Shown here: piece after piece, positions 52,978 to 62,612 of the stretch | Layout of the letters: the number at the start of each line of letters is the position of its first letter | How positions within the stretch are numbered: position 1 is the stretch's first letter | NCBI GenBank assembly: GCA_023212695.1 | Contig: JALCCG010000003.1 | Coordinates: forward strand, 62,001-126,000 | Origin: Sporisorium sorghi | Lineage: Eukaryota; Basidiomycota; Ustilaginomycetes; Ustilaginales; Ustilaginaceae | Length of the DNA stretch: 64,000 bases | Reading direction: 5' to 3' | Notes under the pieces: model-generated | Databases searched by the model: none | What the model was told of the DNA's origin: nothing | The model's input: only the letters and a program-made list of their open reading frames with translations | Program-made: the position numbers and the translations under genes

Positions 52978-53937
52978 TTATTTCTCTTTGGACGGAGCCA
53001 AAGGCAAATTCTGCTCAAGAAACCGGAGCGCATGATCAGACATCCAGCCCTTCACCATTGATTCAGGATAATGCTTGAGGAGCAGCTCCTGGAAGTCTGG
53101 ATATTTCCCCGGATGCTCAAGCCCGGTAACCCACTGATCAATCCCGTCAAAATCCGAACCGAACATCATGTGTTTCTCTCCGCCCAGCTCACAAATCTTC
53201 TCAATATGGGGCAGGATGTCCTCCGGCTTCACTCGGTCTGCATCACTTCGAATGAACCAAGGCACAAACGTAATGCCGATCATTCCGTCCAAAGCGATCA
53301 AAGCCCGAATCTGCTCATCGCTTAGATTCCGCGGATGCTTGCATACGGAGTAGGCATTGGAATGCGAGGCCAGGATGGGACGCTGCGTAAGTTCGGTTAA
53401 CTCCCAGAAGCCAGCCTGGGACAGGTGGGAAACATCCAGAATAATGCCTGTGGAATTACACAGCTCCACCAGCTGCCGCCCTCGTTCCGTAAATCCACCA
53501 TTCCGCTGCTCCAACGCCCCGTCCGCAGCCCAGTTGGCATAGTTCCACGTAATCCCCATAAAGCGTACACCCAGGTCATAACAGAGCTTAACGTAATGCA
53601 AACTGCCCTCCAGCCCGTCTACACCTTCCAGCGACAAAACACCAAAACGGCTATGACAGCTTTCTCTGATCTCCTGGACCTGTTCTTGCCAGAGCAGGGG
53701 TTTGAGATGACCTGGCTTCACAATGCGGCTGCGATACGTATCGATTTGCGCCAGTACCCGCTCAAATGAAGGACGTCCGTATTTTTCCGATAAAAAAACA
53801 GCGAATACCTGAAGTGCAAGATCCCCTTCCTCCATACGCTGCAGCGTAACATCCAAAAGCCGATCATCAACAAAGGAAGCTTTGGGATCTTCCCACATTT
53901 TACTCAGGGCATCACAGTGAAAATCAACTGTCCGCAT
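52978..53937 (-). CDS. Membrane-dipeptidase family (M19) dipeptidase
   Basis: 319 residues of the renal dipeptidase-like family. Zinc ligands are seen: DFHCD (HxD), LSLEGVDGL (Glu), DVSHLS and ASHSNAYSV (His), and GSDFDGI. The active site looks complete. No signal peptide, so cytoplasmic. AAGGAG precedes the ATG at 53937. It lies after spoVS on the same strand, separated by the spoVS terminator. Confidence 0.9.
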   Translation of the reverse strand: MRTVDFHCDALSKMWEDPKASFVDDRLLDVTLQRMEEGDLALQVFAVFLSEKYGRPSFERVLAQIDTYRSRIVKPGHLKPLLWQEQVQEIRESCHSRFGVLSLEGVDGLEGSLHYVKLCYDLGVRFMGITWNYANWAADGALEQRNGGFTERGRQLVELCNSTGIILDVSHLSQAGFWELTELTQRPILASHSNAYSVCKHPRNLSDEQIRALIALDGMIGITFVPWFIRSDADRVKPEDILPHIEKICELGGEKHMMFGSDFDGIDQWVTGLEHPGKYPDFQELLLKHYPESMVKGWMSDHALRFLEQNLPLAPSKEK

Positions 53938-53968
53938 CGCGGGCTCATCTCCTTCCAATGTGTCACAG

Positions 53969-54006
53969 CAAAAAGCCTGTTTACGCAAAAGAGTGTAAAC
54001 AGGCTA
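53969..54006 (-). terminator. Terminator of spoVS
   Basis: AGCCTGTTTAC and GTAAACAGGCT, perfect 11-bp stem with TTTTG on the minus side. It overlaps the leader of the dipeptidase gene. Confidence 0.85.
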
Positions 54007-54025
54007 TTACCTCATCGTCCGAAAT

Positions 54026-54286
54026 TTATCTAGGTTCTACGATCAATTTAATCGCCGTCCGGTCTTCGCCATCAATCACAATATCCGTAAAAGCAGGGAT
54101 GCAAATCAAATCCACCCCGCTCGGTGCTACAAATCCCCGGGCAATCGCTACCGCTTTAATGGCCTGGTTCAGTGCTCCCGCCCCAATCGCTTGCAGTTCC
54201 GCTCCGCCCCGCTCCCGAAGAACTCCAGCGAGCGCCCCTGCAACTGAATTAGGATTGGATTTTGCTGAAACTTTTAATACTTCCAT
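54026..54286 (-). CDS. spoVS: Stage V sporulation protein S
   Basis: 86 residues, the standard SpoVS length: MEVLKVSAKSNPNSVAGALA, LQAIGAGALNQAIKAVAIAR and a final TAIKLIVEPR. SpoVS has an Alba-like fold and is needed for coat assembly and septum control in sporulation. GGGGAGGT precedes the ATG; a much longer ORF upstream is not conserved. A sigma-H-type promoter lies close upstream. Confidence 0.95.
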   Translation of the reverse strand: MEVLKVSAKSNPNSVAGALAGVLRERGGAELQAIGAGALNQAIKAVAIARGFVAPSGVDLICIPAFTDIVIDGEDRTAIKLIVEPR

Positions 54287-54342
54287 GGTAAGTACCTCCC
54301 CTGGGAATGTTGAGTGATGGTTTGCTTCCGCTTTACTAGATG

Positions 54343-54371
54343 TTATTCGTGAGAGGGGAAAAAATTCCTGC
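54343..54371 (-). promoter_or_regulatory. Sigma-H-type promoter of spoVS
   Basis: On the minus strand GCAGGAATT (-35; 54363-54371), an 11-base spacer and CACGAATAA (-10; about 54343-54351), matching the sigma-H pattern (RnAGGAwww and RnnGAATww). spoVS of Bacillus subtilis uses sigma-H. Confidence 0.65.
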
Positions 54372-54416
54372 TTTTTTCCATCCGTACCTAATTTAATTAA
54401 ACGAATTTCACGATTT

Positions 54417-55220
54417 TTAATCCATCCGCCATTCGTCTTCGTACATACGTATTTTTTGTATCTTGTGGGCTTTCCCTGTTTCTTCATCCATATCCACGCA
54501 TACAGCATGGAACTGCCACTTGCCTTCATCGACCTGGAAACGAGCAGGAAGCTGGGTTTTGAACTTGTACATCACCGCATCGCGCTGCATGCCGAGTACC
54601 CCTTCCTTAGAGCCTACCATGCCGGTATCCGTAATGTAGGCTGTTCCACCCGGCAGTATCGTATCGTCATTGCTTTGCACATGCGTGTGAGTTCCAACCA
54701 CCATGGAAGCCCGCCCTTCCAAATGCCAGCCCATGGCAATTTTCTCGGAGGTCGCCTCAGCATGGAAGTCCACAAGAATACATTTGTTCTTCTGGCGCAA
54801 CTCATCTACAATTTCATCGGCTGCACGGAATGGACAATCGATGGCTGGCAGGAATGTTCTTCCCTGCAGGTTCACGATAGCCAATTGTTTGCCGTTTGCT
54901 TTAATGATCGTATATCCCCGTCCAGGTGTTCCAGGCGGAAAATTCGCCGGGCGAATCAAACGCGGTTCGTCGTCGATAAACTCAAAAATATCCTTGTTAT
55001 CCCACGTGTGATTTCCCAAGGTGATGCCATGGATGCCCCAATTAAAAAACTCATTGGCAATGGCCGAGGTAATGCCGCGTCCCGAAGCCGCGTTCTCGCC
55101 ATTGGCAATGATGATGTGAGGATTATATTTGGACTTCAGCTCTGGCAGCGATTCTTTCAGCGCTTTGCGCCCTGTACTGCCGACAATATCACCGATGAAT
55201 AGTACTTTGATGTCAATCAC
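54417..55220 (-). CDS. ymdB: YmdB family metallophosphoesterase
   Basis: 267 residues, TIGR00282 family. Calcineurin-like motifs: FIGDIVGS, NGENAASG, LGNHTWDN, DFHAEAT and GTHTHVQS. YmdB hydrolyses 2',3'-cAMP and controls biofilm and motility in Bacillus. The frame opens with GTG-ATT-GAC-ATC-AAA-GTA, while AAGGAG overlaps that GTG. Thus the start may be GTG (too close), ATT or ATC; family members begin near IKVLFIGD. It precedes spoVS, as in Bacillus. Confidence 0.9.
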   Translation of the reverse strand: MIDIKVLFIGDIVGSTGRKALKESLPELKSKYNPHIIIANGENAASGRGITSAIANEFFNWGIHGITLGNHTWDNKDIFEFIDDEPRLIRPANFPPGTPGRGYTIIKANGKQLAIVNLQGRTFLPAIDCPFRAADEIVDELRQKNKCILVDFHAEATSEKIAMGWHLEGRASMVVGTHTHVQSNDDTILPGGTAYITDTGMVGSKEGVLGMQRDAVMYKFKTQLPARFQVDEGKWQFHAVCVDMDEETGKAHKIQKIRMYEDEWRMD

Positions 55221-55308
55221 TCCTTAACGAGGGAAGCCTGTCCTGCTCCAGCAGGAGCGTTCCCGGTTTTATGGATATCAGCCACTTTCCGATCTGATAT
55301 CTTCAAAG

Positions 55309-55342
55309 ATAAAAAGTGGCCGAATTGCGGCCACTTTTTAAG
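55309..55342 (-). terminator. Terminator of rny
   Basis: AAAAAGTGGCCG and CGGCCACTTTTT, near-perfect 12-bp stem around AATTG. Confidence 0.9.
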
Positions 55343-55351
55343 GTCCAAACT

Positions 55352-56896
55352 CTATTTTGCGTAATCGACCGCACGGGTCTCCCGGATAACGGTGACTTTG
55401 ATATGACCTGGATAATCCAGTTCATTCTCAATGGTTTTGGTAATGTCGCGTGCCAAGCGGAATGCTTCGGCATCATCGATCTTCTCAGGCTGTACCATAA
55501 CGCGAACTTCACGTCCCGCTTGAATGGCGTACGATTTCTCAACGCCTTCAAAGGATTCGGAAATTTCTTCGAGCTTCTCAAGGCGTCGGATATACGTCTC
55601 AAGTGTCTCTCTCCGCGCTCCCGGTCTGGCTGCGGACAATGCGTCAGCTGCGCCAACCAGCATGGCAATAACCGAGGTTGCTTCACAATCACCGTGGTGA
55701 GAGGCAATGCTGTTGATAACCACCGGATGTTCCTTGTATTTCTTCGCCAGCTCCACGCCGATTTCAACGTGCGATCCTTCCACTTCATGATCCAGCGCTT
55801 TACCGATGTCATGCAACAGTCCTGCCCGTTTCGCAAGCACGATGTCTTCGCCCAATTCGCCGGCCATCAGGCCAGTCAAGTAGGCCACTTCCATGGAATG
55901 TTTCAACACATTTTGTCCATAGCTTGTACGGAACTTCAGTCGGCCCAGAATTTTGATCAAATCTGGATGCAAACCGTGTACGCCAACTTCGAATGTGGCT
56001 TGTTCTCCATACTCGCGAATGCGTTCGTCCACTTCCTTGCGGGATTTCTCCACCATTTCTTCGATACGAGCCGGATGAATCCGTCCGTCCGCCACGAGCT
56101 TTTCCAAAGCTGTACGGGCAATTTCACGGCGAATCGGATCAAACCCGGAGAGAATAACAGCTTCCGGAGTATCATCGATAATAAGGTCAATCCCTGTAAG
56201 GGTTTCAAGCGCACGGATATTCCGGCCTTCACGTCCGATGATCCGGCCCTTCATTTCTTCGTTCGGCAAGGTGACAACAGAAACCGTTGTCTCTGCCACA
56301 TGATCAGCCGCACAGCGTTGGATAGCCAGCGTGATGATCTCCCGTGATTTCTTGTCAGCCTCTTCTTTCGCCTGCTGCTCAATTTCTTTAATCATTTGAG
56401 CGGTTTCATGACGAACCTCTTGCTCGACATTGCTGAGAATGATACTGCGGGCATCCTCCATCGTAAGGTTGGAGATACGCTCCAGTTCTGTAGTTTGTTT
56501 CTTGTAAATAGCGTCGATTTGCTGCTGGGTCTCTTCTATTCGTTTCTCTTTGTTCGCCACTTGTTCTTCTTTACGTTCCAAAGATTCTATTTTTTTATCC
56601 AGCGACTCTTCCTTTTGCAACAATCTGCGTTCCTGCCGTTGAATTTCATTACGGCGCTCACGAGTGTCTTTTTCAGCTTCGGCTCTGATTTTATGAACTT
56701 CATCTTTTGCTTCAAGAACCGTTTCTTTCTTCAATGCCTCTGCTTCCTTCTTCGCACTCTCAACGATCTGCAAAGCGGCATGCTCGGCACTGGAAATTTT
56801 AGCTTCTGCAAGGGATTTGCGAATAAAATAACCGAACCCAAAGAATATAGCGGCTACAGCGAGAACGATTATGATCCAGATCCATGTATCCAGCAT
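55352..56896 (-). CDS. rny: RNase Y
   Basis: 514 residues. An N-terminal membrane segment (about 5-26) is followed by a long coiled coil (to about 190), a KH domain ([20 protein letters not shown]) and an HD domain ([12 protein letters not shown]). RNase Y is the main endonuclease starting mRNA decay in Bacillus. ATG at 56896 after GGAGGTG. Upstream of ymdB as in Bacillus. Confidence 0.95.
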   Translation of the reverse strand: MLDTWIWIIIVLAVAAIFFGFGYFIRKSLAEAKISSAEHAALQIVESAKKEAEALKKETVLEAKDEVHKIRAEAEKDTRERRNEIQRQERRLLQKEESLDKKIESLERKEEQVANKEKRIEETQQQIDAIYKKQTTELERISNLTMEDARSIILSNVEQEVRHETAQMIKEIEQQAKEEADKKSREIITLAIQRCAADHVAETTVSVVTLPNEEMKGRIIGREGRNIRALETLTGIDLIIDDTPEAVILSGFDPIRREIARTALEKLVADGRIHPARIEEMVEKSRKEVDERIREYGEQATFEVGVHGLHPDLIKILGRLKFRTSYGQNVLKHSMEVAYLTGLMAGELGEDIVLAKRAGLLHDIGKALDHEVEGSHVEIGVELAKKYKEHPVVINSIASHHGDCEATSVIAMLVGAADALSAARPGARRETLETYIRRLEKLEEISESFEGVEKSYAIQAGREVRVMVQPEKIDDAEAFRLARDITKTIENELDYPGHIKVTVIRETRAVDYAK

Positions 56897-57256
56897 CTGT
56901 TTCACCTCCTCGTTGTTTCCTCCAAGGCATTCCTTGGGAAATGTTCAATTGTCAGTTTACTCATTCATACATAAAATTTTCCGGCAGAACCTGCCGTCCA
57001 TACTGCGCACGTCCCATTAACGTTCGCAAATTCCACCATGAACAGCGGAATACATTTCACTATGAATTGGCGTTATAAGAATCTTTCACAAAGTAGTCAC
57101 TTTTTTGGAAGGAAAAAGGTTTCTAATTTATGATAAAAGATTCATATTTATTTTAGTATTTATAAAAAGATATTGTCAAGGGAAAGCAATGGGTAAACGT
57201 CAGTTTCATCCAGTGGAACCAAATTCTTTTGCGAAGTTCTGCATAATGGCTGCCTT
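56897..57256. other. 360-base leader and promoter region of rny
   Basis: No gene seen. A sigma-A promoter at 57150-57179 implies an untranslated leader of about 250 bases for rny. The leader has no riboswitch that I recognise. The right end is the 3' flank of recX. Confidence 0.55.
57150..57179 (-). promoter_or_regulatory. rny promoter
   Basis: Minus strand TTGACA (57174-57179), an 18-base spacer and TAAAAT (57150-57155). Confidence 0.6.
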
Positions 57257-57994
57257 TTATTCGAAGTCATCCAGCTCTTCGTCCCACTCGCCTTGTTGCT
57301 GATCCTCTTCAATCAGAAGTTTAAGTACCTGCCGTACCTGTTCTCCACCAAACCCTCGTCGCATTAAATAGGCGCCCGTTTTACGTTTGCGATCCAACTG
57401 CTCGCCATGGGTTTGCTGCCATTTTTTCCTCCCGACCGTCAGCGCACTCTCAAGTTCCGCATCCGCGCTAATCTCGCCCAACGCCTCTGATATAAGCTCA
57501 GTGCCTATTCCCTTTTGCCTCAGTTCCTGCTTAACCCACAATCTTCCCTTCTTATGGCTCGTCATTCGCTGTTCCGCCCACATCTTGGCATAGAGCGCAT
57601 CATCTACGAGGTTATCCTTCTCCAAGCGCTCCAAGGTTGTTTCTACACTATTCTGCTCAAAGCCTTTTTGCTGCAGACGCTGTGAAATTTCCTTAGCCGT
57701 TCTGGGTTTTCGGGACAGATGATTCAGCGCCTCTACGTAAGCGCGCTGCCGTTCATCTGCAACAATAATTTCCTGCAGTTCCTCCTTGCGAAAAACATTG
57801 CCCTTCAACAAGCGGTATTTCAGCATAACGTCCTCATGAACGGTCATCTGATAAGGCCCAAATGCGATCTGATAGCGGTGTTTGGGCTTTCTCAGCATCT
57901 CGACCGAAGTTACGATCAGATCCTCATTATCGGGAAAGTGTCCAATACCTGAAGTTTCCTCCTCCTCAGACACTCCCATATTCTCTTCTTTCAT
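57257..57994 (-). CDS. recX: Regulatory protein RecX
   Basis: 245 residues. RecX three-helix repeats: ALNHLSRKPRTAKEISQRLQ, LVDDALYAKMWAEQR and GRLWVKQELRQKGIG. The N-terminal extension is acidic. RecX restrains RecA filaments. ATG at 57994 after GAGAGGAGC. It follows recA on the same strand with a 139-base gap, and cotranscription is likely because no terminator is visible. Confidence 0.92.
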   Translation of the reverse strand: MKEENMGVSEEEETSGIGHFPDNEDLIVTSVEMLRKPKHRYQIAFGPYQMTVHEDVMLKYRLLKGNVFRKEELQEIIVADERQRAYVEALNHLSRKPRTAKEISQRLQQKGFEQNSVETTLERLEKDNLVDDALYAKMWAEQRMTSHKKGRLWVKQELRQKGIGTELISEALGEISADAELESALTVGRKKWQQTHGEQLDRKRKTGAYLMRRGFGGEQVRQVLKLLIEEDQQQGEWDEELDDFE

Positions 57995-58133
57995 AAACGC
58001 TCCTCTCACTTCAGCATCAATATCCCGGCAAAAATATCCGAGCGATTCCTCGATTAAGTTAAATGCAAAGAAGACCGTCAGGCGTTACAAACACCGGACA
58101 GTCCTCAACACTGTAAAAGCTCAAACCTAATTA

Positions 58134-59204
58134 CTACTCTACCTTAAACAATTCCTGCTCTTCTATTTCATCTTGTTCCTTATCCTCTGCGGAAGGCTCA
58201 GGAACAGCCGTGGTCAGATTGCTTGCTTCACGGATTTTATTCTCGATTACACTCGCGATTTCCGGATGCTCCTTCAAGAATTGCTTCGCATTCTCACGTC
58301 CTTGACCCAGACGGTCGCCAGAATAAGAATACCACGCACCACTCTTGTCTACGATATCCAGTTCCGTTCCGATATCAATCAGGCTTCCCTCTCTAGAGAT
58401 GCCCTCACCGTACATAATATCTAGCTCAGCCTGTTTGAAAGGCGGCGCTACCTTGTTCTTAACAACCTTAATCCGTGTGCGGTTACCCACCACATCGTTA
58501 CCCATCTTGATGCTCTCAATCCGGCGCACGTCCAAACGAACCGTGGAATAGAACTTCAGAGCACGTCCGCCCGGAGTAGTCTCAGGGTTACCGAACATAA
58601 CACCAACCTTCTCACGAAGCTGGTTGATAAAGATGGTAATCGTTTTCGACTTATTGATGGCACCCGACAATTTACGAAGAGCCTGAGACATCAGACGAGC
58701 TTGCAGACCCACGTGGGAATCACCCATATCGCCTTCAATTTCAGCTTTCGGCACAAGCGCAGCAACCGAGTCAATAACAATAATATCTACGGCACCACTG
58801 CGTACCAATGCTTCCGCAATTTCAAGCCCCTGTTCACCCGTATCCGGTTGGGAGAGCAGCAATTCATCAATATTAACACCCAGTTTGCTTGCATACGATG
58901 GATCCAAGGCATGCTCGGCATCGATAAATGCAGCTTGTCCGCCAGCCTTCTGAACTTCAGCAATAGCATGGAGGGCTACTGTTGTTTTACCGGAGGATTC
59001 CGGTCCATATACTTCAATAATCCGGCCTTTAGGCAAACCGCCGGTTCCTAAAGCTATATCCAACGCCAACGATCCACTTGGCACAATCTCTACCTGCATA
59101 TGGGTGGACTCACCCAGTTTCATGATGGAACCTTTACCGAACTGTTTCTCTATCTGACGAAGCGCCATCTCCAGCGCAGCACGACGATCTGACAATTGTT
59201 CCAC
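58134..59204 (-). CDS. recA: Recombinase RecA
   Basis: 356 residues. Walker [10 protein letters not shown], the L1/L2 loop regions ([21 protein letters not shown]) and the acidic C-terminus ([15 protein letters not shown]) are all typical. GTG start with GAAGGGTT close upstream. Recombination and LexA-cleavage co-protease. The promoter and LexA box upstream show SOS control. Confidence 0.98.
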   Translation of the reverse strand: MEQLSDRRAALEMALRQIEKQFGKGSIMKLGESTHMQVEIVPSGSLALDIALGTGGLPKGRIIEVYGPESSGKTTVALHAIAEVQKAGGQAAFIDAEHALDPSYASKLGVNIDELLLSQPDTGEQGLEIAEALVRSGAVDIIVIDSVAALVPKAEIEGDMGDSHVGLQARLMSQALRKLSGAINKSKTITIFINQLREKVGVMFGNPETTPGGRALKFYSTVRLDVRRIESIKMGNDVVGNRTRIKVVKNKVAPPFKQAELDIMYGEGISREGSLIDIGTELDIVDKSGAWYSYSGDRLGQGRENAKQFLKEHPEIASVIENKIREASNLTTAVPEPSAEDKEQDEIEEQELFKVE

Positions 59205-59227
59205 AACCCTTCACTGTTGATAGTCAT

Positions 59228-59256
59228 ATCATACCTTGTTTTGACACGTTTGCCAA
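59228..59256 (-). promoter_or_regulatory. recA promoter
   Basis: Minus strand TTGGCA (59251-59256), a 17-base spacer and TATGAT (59228-59233). Confidence 0.75.
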
Positions 59257-59265
59257 GCTTTTTTT

Positions 59266-59279
59266 CGAACATACATTCG
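59266..59279. promoter_or_regulatory. LexA (DinR) box of recA
   Basis: On the minus strand CGAATGTATGTTCG, which matches the Firmicute SOS box CGAACRNRYGTTYG with one change, directly upstream of the -35 element. Confidence 0.8.
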
Positions 59280-59329
59280 TTTTTTTATTCGGCGCTCCTT
59301 CCCTCCCATGCTCTGAACCCTATGTAAAA

Positions 59330-59376
59330 AAGAAGAAGAACCGCAGCAATATCATTCGATATGCCACGGTTCTTCC
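59330..59376 (-). terminator. Terminator of cinA
   Basis: GAAGAACCG and CGGTTCTTC with an inner ATATC/GATAT pairing, followed by a T-rich tract on the minus side. The stem lies about 110 bases after the cinA stop and just before the recA promoter. Confidence 0.75.
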
Positions 59377-59485
59377 GTACTTCACATTATACTCGGAACC
59401 ATTCTTCAATTCAAGAACAGATACCAAGACAGGTGTAAATAATTTACTTTTTGTCAAAAGCGGCTTCCTTCGGCTTAGAGGGAAG

Positions 59486-60748
59486 CTAGGCCTGCTTGGA
59501 GGCAACGAGACGCTGCCAAAGCCGATACAGCAGCGCCTTGGTTGCACGGAGCCGGATCGTCTCACGGTTGCCCTGCAGGTGCAGCTCATGCACTTCCGTT
59601 TCTTTTCCCCGTTCGGACAATCCAATGTACACAAGGCCAACGGGCTTGCGTTCGGCGTAACCTGGACCTGCTACACCTGTTACCGACAAACCAAAATCAC
59701 TGTCGGTCACCATCCGGACATGATCCGCAAGCGCCTCGGCAACCTCCGCACTGACAGCGCCCGGCGCATCATCACCTTCAAGCAGCGCATGCGGGATATG
59801 TACAAGCTTCTCTTTGATCTGATTGGTATAACAGATGATTCCGCCCAGAAACATCGAAGCACTGCCGGGAATGGATGTCAGCGCCTCTGCCACGAGCCCT
59901 CCGGTACAACTCTCGGCCGCGCTCAGCGTCCAGCTTCGATCTGCCATAAGGTCTACAATGACCTTCTCAATCGGCACGTCCTCGTTGGCATACATAAACT
60001 CAGGACCTCTCTCCTGAATTCTGGTCTCCAGCTCATTCAGCCGGACCATAGCCTCAGACTCACTCGCTGCCTTCGTGGAGATCCGGACCGTAACCTCCCC
60101 TTCCTTGGCATACAAGGCGATGGTCGGATCCGTCTGTGCGGTTATCAGGTCCTCCAGCCGCTGATCAAGTGCGGATTCCCCAATGCCTGCGAACTTGAGC
60201 ATCTTCGAATAGATGGGGAGCTCGCCGGTCAGGACGTGCTGAAGAAGCCAGGGCTTGGCCTCCTGCTCAAACATCGGGATCAGTTCTTTTGGCGGCCCGG
60301 GCAAAACAATATAATGAGTGCCTTCAAAAGAAATAGCATTTCCCACGGCAAGCCCCGTCTCGTTAGGAAGCGGTGTACCTCCCTCGATGGCCAGAGCCTG
60401 ACGCCGATTATTCTCCGTCATCACAGATCCCCGGTCATGGAAGAAACGTTCGACCCGGTCCATGGCCATCCGGTCAATATGCAACGACCGGTTCATATAG
60501 GAAGCTAAGGCATCCTTCGTCAGATCATCCTGTGTAGGTCCGAGGCCGCCTGACAGAAGCACGATATCAGCTCTGCCGCTGGACAGCCTGAGGGCCTCCT
60601 TGAGCCTCTCCATGTTATCCCCGACAACCGTTTGATAGTACACATCGATTCCCATTGAAGCAAGCTCTCTGGACAAGTACTGGGCATTGGTATTGACGAT
60701 CTGTCCCAGCAGAAGTTCTGTACCAACTGCAATGATTTCTGCTTTCAT
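59486..60748 (-). CDS. cinA: CinA, competence/damage-inducible protein A
   Basis: 420 residues. N-terminal MoCF-like domain (MKAEIIAVGTELLLGQIVNTN, LSGGLGPTQDDLTKD) and C-terminal CinA amidase domain (ESCTGGLVAEALTSIPGSA). It hydrolyses ADP-ribose/NMN in relatives (NMN deamidase). AGGAGG precedes the ATG. Between pgsA and recA, as in Bacillus. Confidence 0.95.
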   Translation of the reverse strand: MKAEIIAVGTELLLGQIVNTNAQYLSRELASMGIDVYYQTVVGDNMERLKEALRLSSGRADIVLLSGGLGPTQDDLTKDALASYMNRSLHIDRMAMDRVERFFHDRGSVMTENNRRQALAIEGGTPLPNETGLAVGNAISFEGTHYIVLPGPPKELIPMFEQEAKPWLLQHVLTGELPIYSKMLKFAGIGESALDQRLEDLITAQTDPTIALYAKEGEVTVRISTKAASESEAMVRLNELETRIQERGPEFMYANEDVPIEKVIVDLMADRSWTLSAAESCTGGLVAEALTSIPGSASMFLGGIICYTNQIKEKLVHIPHALLEGDDAPGAVSAEVAEALADHVRMVTDSDFGLSVTGVAGPGYAERKPVGLVYIGLSERGKETEVHELHLQGNRETIRLRATKALLYRLWQRLVASKQA

Positions 60749-60861
60749 GATTAGTCGATCCTCCTGTATCTGCTGTCTCTACTGTATCTGCACATTCTAT
60801 TCAACTTCATTATGTTCTTACGCTCACGGAAGAAAAAGCAATAGGATTGCTCCTATTGCTA

Positions 60862-61449
60862 TTATGCCCCGGTACCTTTGAGAAGGTGCCTGTTCTGGAC
60901 AAAATATTCGATTCCCGAATATAGCGTAATAATCGCAGCTGCCCAGATGGCAATGACATCAAACGGAATCCCCATAAACACAAACGGGAAATTGTTGATA
61001 AGAAGCGCAACAATTGCCACAATTTGAATCACCGTTTTGATTTTTCCCGATTGGCCTGCTGCAACAACGGAACCCTCCAGAAGCGCAATCTGCCGCAAGC
61101 CGGTAACCGCGAATTCCCTGCTGATGATGACAACAGCAATCCACGATTCGCATTTTCCCATCTCTACGAGCGATATGAGTACGGCGGCCACCAGCAGTTT
61201 GTCAGCCAGCGGATCAAGAAGTTTTCCCAGGTTAGTCACCATATTATTTTTTCGGGCCAAATAGCCGTCAATCCCATCCGTGCTCGCAGCAAGTATAAAG
61301 ATCAATGCCGCAATCAATTGGTTATATGGCAGGACAAAATCATTCCACACAATGGGGGCCGGGTAAAAATCAAAATCCACCAGCAGAAAAATCATCATGA
61401 CAGGAATCAAGCAAATCCGGGCCAACGTAATACGATTGGGTAAATTCAT
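60862..61449 (-). CDS. pgsA: CDP-diacylglycerol-glycerol-3-phosphate 3-phosphatidyltransferase
   Basis: 195 residues with several membrane segments. The CDP-alcohol transferase motif (DG-x2-AR-x8-G-x3-D-x3-D) is complete, from DGYLAR to DPLAD. First committed step to phosphatidylglycerol. GGGAGGT precedes the ATG. Confidence 0.95.
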   Translation of the reverse strand: MNLPNRITLARICLIPVMMIFLLVDFDFYPAPIVWNDFVLPYNQLIAALIFILAASTDGIDGYLARKNNMVTNLGKLLDPLADKLLVAAVLISLVEMGKCESWIAVVIISREFAVTGLRQIALLEGSVVAAGQSGKIKTVIQIVAIVALLINNFPFVFMGIPFDVIAIWAAAIITLYSGIEYFVQNRHLLKGTGA

Positions 61450-61718
61450 GGGGCAACCTCCCTTGCAACGGGTTGTCTAGCTAACTTGGCAGACCCCGCA
61501 GCAGTTAAACTGCCGCAATTCAACAGGGTCGCTCTTCCCAAGAGCCTAAAGGGTTTGAAGCGTGAATCGCTGTCTGTCATATTCATCCCCCAGTAATCTA
61601 TGTATACGTTAATCCTTATATATCGTGTTTTAGTATAATATTTCAGTTGACACCCTGTCAAAAGAAACAAACCTGCCAATCAATTCGCATTCAAGCCTTT
61701 ACCCTATAAGGTGCGCGC

Positions 61719-62210
61719 TTATTTAAAATTGGTAAATTGGAGGTCCAGCGTAAGATCTGCTTTACGAAGCAGCTGCATGATCTGCTGAAGATCGTCCTTG
61801 TTTTTTCCGGTTACCCGAATTTGATCCCCTTGAATCTGGCTCTTTACTTTCAGTTTGGAATCACGGATCAAAATGTTGATTTTTTTAGAGTTTTCCTGAT
61901 CTATTCCCTGTTTCAAGGTCAAGCGCTGTCTAACGGTACCCATAGAGGCCGGCTCAATCTTCCCGTACTCCACATTTTTAAGCGACAATCCGCGTTTAAC
62001 CATCTTGGTTTGCAAAATATCAATTACTGCGTTGAGTTTATACTCATCGTCAGATGCAATGACCAGTGCTTCCTTGTCAATCTTCAAGCTGCTCTTGCTG
62101 CCCTTGAAGTCAAACCGGTTCTCAATCTCCCGCTCCGTCTGATTAACCGCGTTTGTAAGTTCCTGCATATCCATCTTGGATACGATATCAAATGAATTTT
62201 CTGAAGCCAT
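61719..62210 (-). CDS. yajQ: YajQ family nucleotide-binding protein
   Basis: 163 residues, typical YajQ: SFDIVSKMDMQELTNAVNQ, FDFKGSKSSLKID and a final LDLQFTNF. Some members bind cyclic di-GMP. GAAAGGAAGG precedes the ATG. Not in the Bacillus subtilis version of this neighbourhood. The 269 bases between it and pgsA show nothing notable. Confidence 0.93.
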   Translation of the reverse strand: MASENSFDIVSKMDMQELTNAVNQTEREIENRFDFKGSKSSLKIDKEALVIASDDEYKLNAVIDILQTKMVKRGLSLKNVEYGKIEPASMGTVRQRLTLKQGIDQENSKKINILIRDSKLKVKSQIQGDQIRVTGKNKDDLQQIMQLLRKADLTLDLQFTNFK

Positions 62211-62361
62211 GGTGAATCCTTCCTTTCATCAATCATATTGCTTCTATTATAGGTAAAACTCCGAGCCAAGTCTAATCAGTACAATGCATGTCTTATGTAT
62301 ACAGGAACGAAAAAGACTCCGTTCATCACCAACCATCTGGTGACAATCGAAGCCTGCTCCG

Positions 62362-62535
62362 TCAATTGCTAGCTTGCTCATCACGCACCGGACGGCGGAA
62401 CATACTCAGGATGCCGAGTAATATATGAGCCAATCCAAAGCCTAATATGCCATATCCCCAGTCACTCGGAATTAGATAATAACCCAAGAGGCTGACAATA
62501 ACGCCTAATCCGAATACAATCCAGTTGACCGTCAA
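62362..62535 (-). CDS. Small two-segment membrane protein
   Basis: 57 residues from a TTG at 62535, 9 bases after GAGGTGAG. Two hydrophobic segments (WIVFGLGVIVSLLGYYLIP and GILGFGLAHILLGILSMF) and a basic/acidic tail. The family is not recognised. It follows rodZ closely and may be cotranscribed. Confidence 0.6.
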   Translation of the reverse strand: MTVNWIVFGLGVIVSLLGYYLIPSDWGYGILGFGLAHILLGILSMFRRPVRDEQASN

Positions 62536-62564
62536 GATGGCCTCACCTCTTTCAGGAAGTGAAA

Positions 62565-62590
62565 TAACAGCATGCAGCTGCATGCTGTTA
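62565..62590. repeat. Perfect 26-bp palindrome between rodZ and the small membrane protein gene
   Basis: The sequence from TAACAGCATGCAG on one half to CTGCATGCTGTTA on the other is a perfect inverted repeat without spacer. It can fold with a loop of about six bases; the T tract after it on the minus strand is weak (TTATTTC). Confidence 0.85.
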
Positions 62591-62612
62591 TGATCTCCTG
62601 GAGTAAAGGGAA

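Noticed and set aside
54456..55202. 248-codon plus-strand ORF
   Set aside because: Complementary to ymdB, which has clear metallophosphoesterase motifs.
55316..56347. 343-codon plus-strand ORF
   Set aside because: Complementary to the C-terminal half of rny; the minus-strand frame has the KH and HD motifs.
59579..60508. 309-codon plus-strand ORF
   Set aside because: Antisense to cinA, with no ribosome site or motif.
61446..61679. 77-codon minus-strand ORF upstream of pgsA
   Set aside because: No ribosome site, no recognisable motif and it overlaps the pgsA ribosome-binding region.
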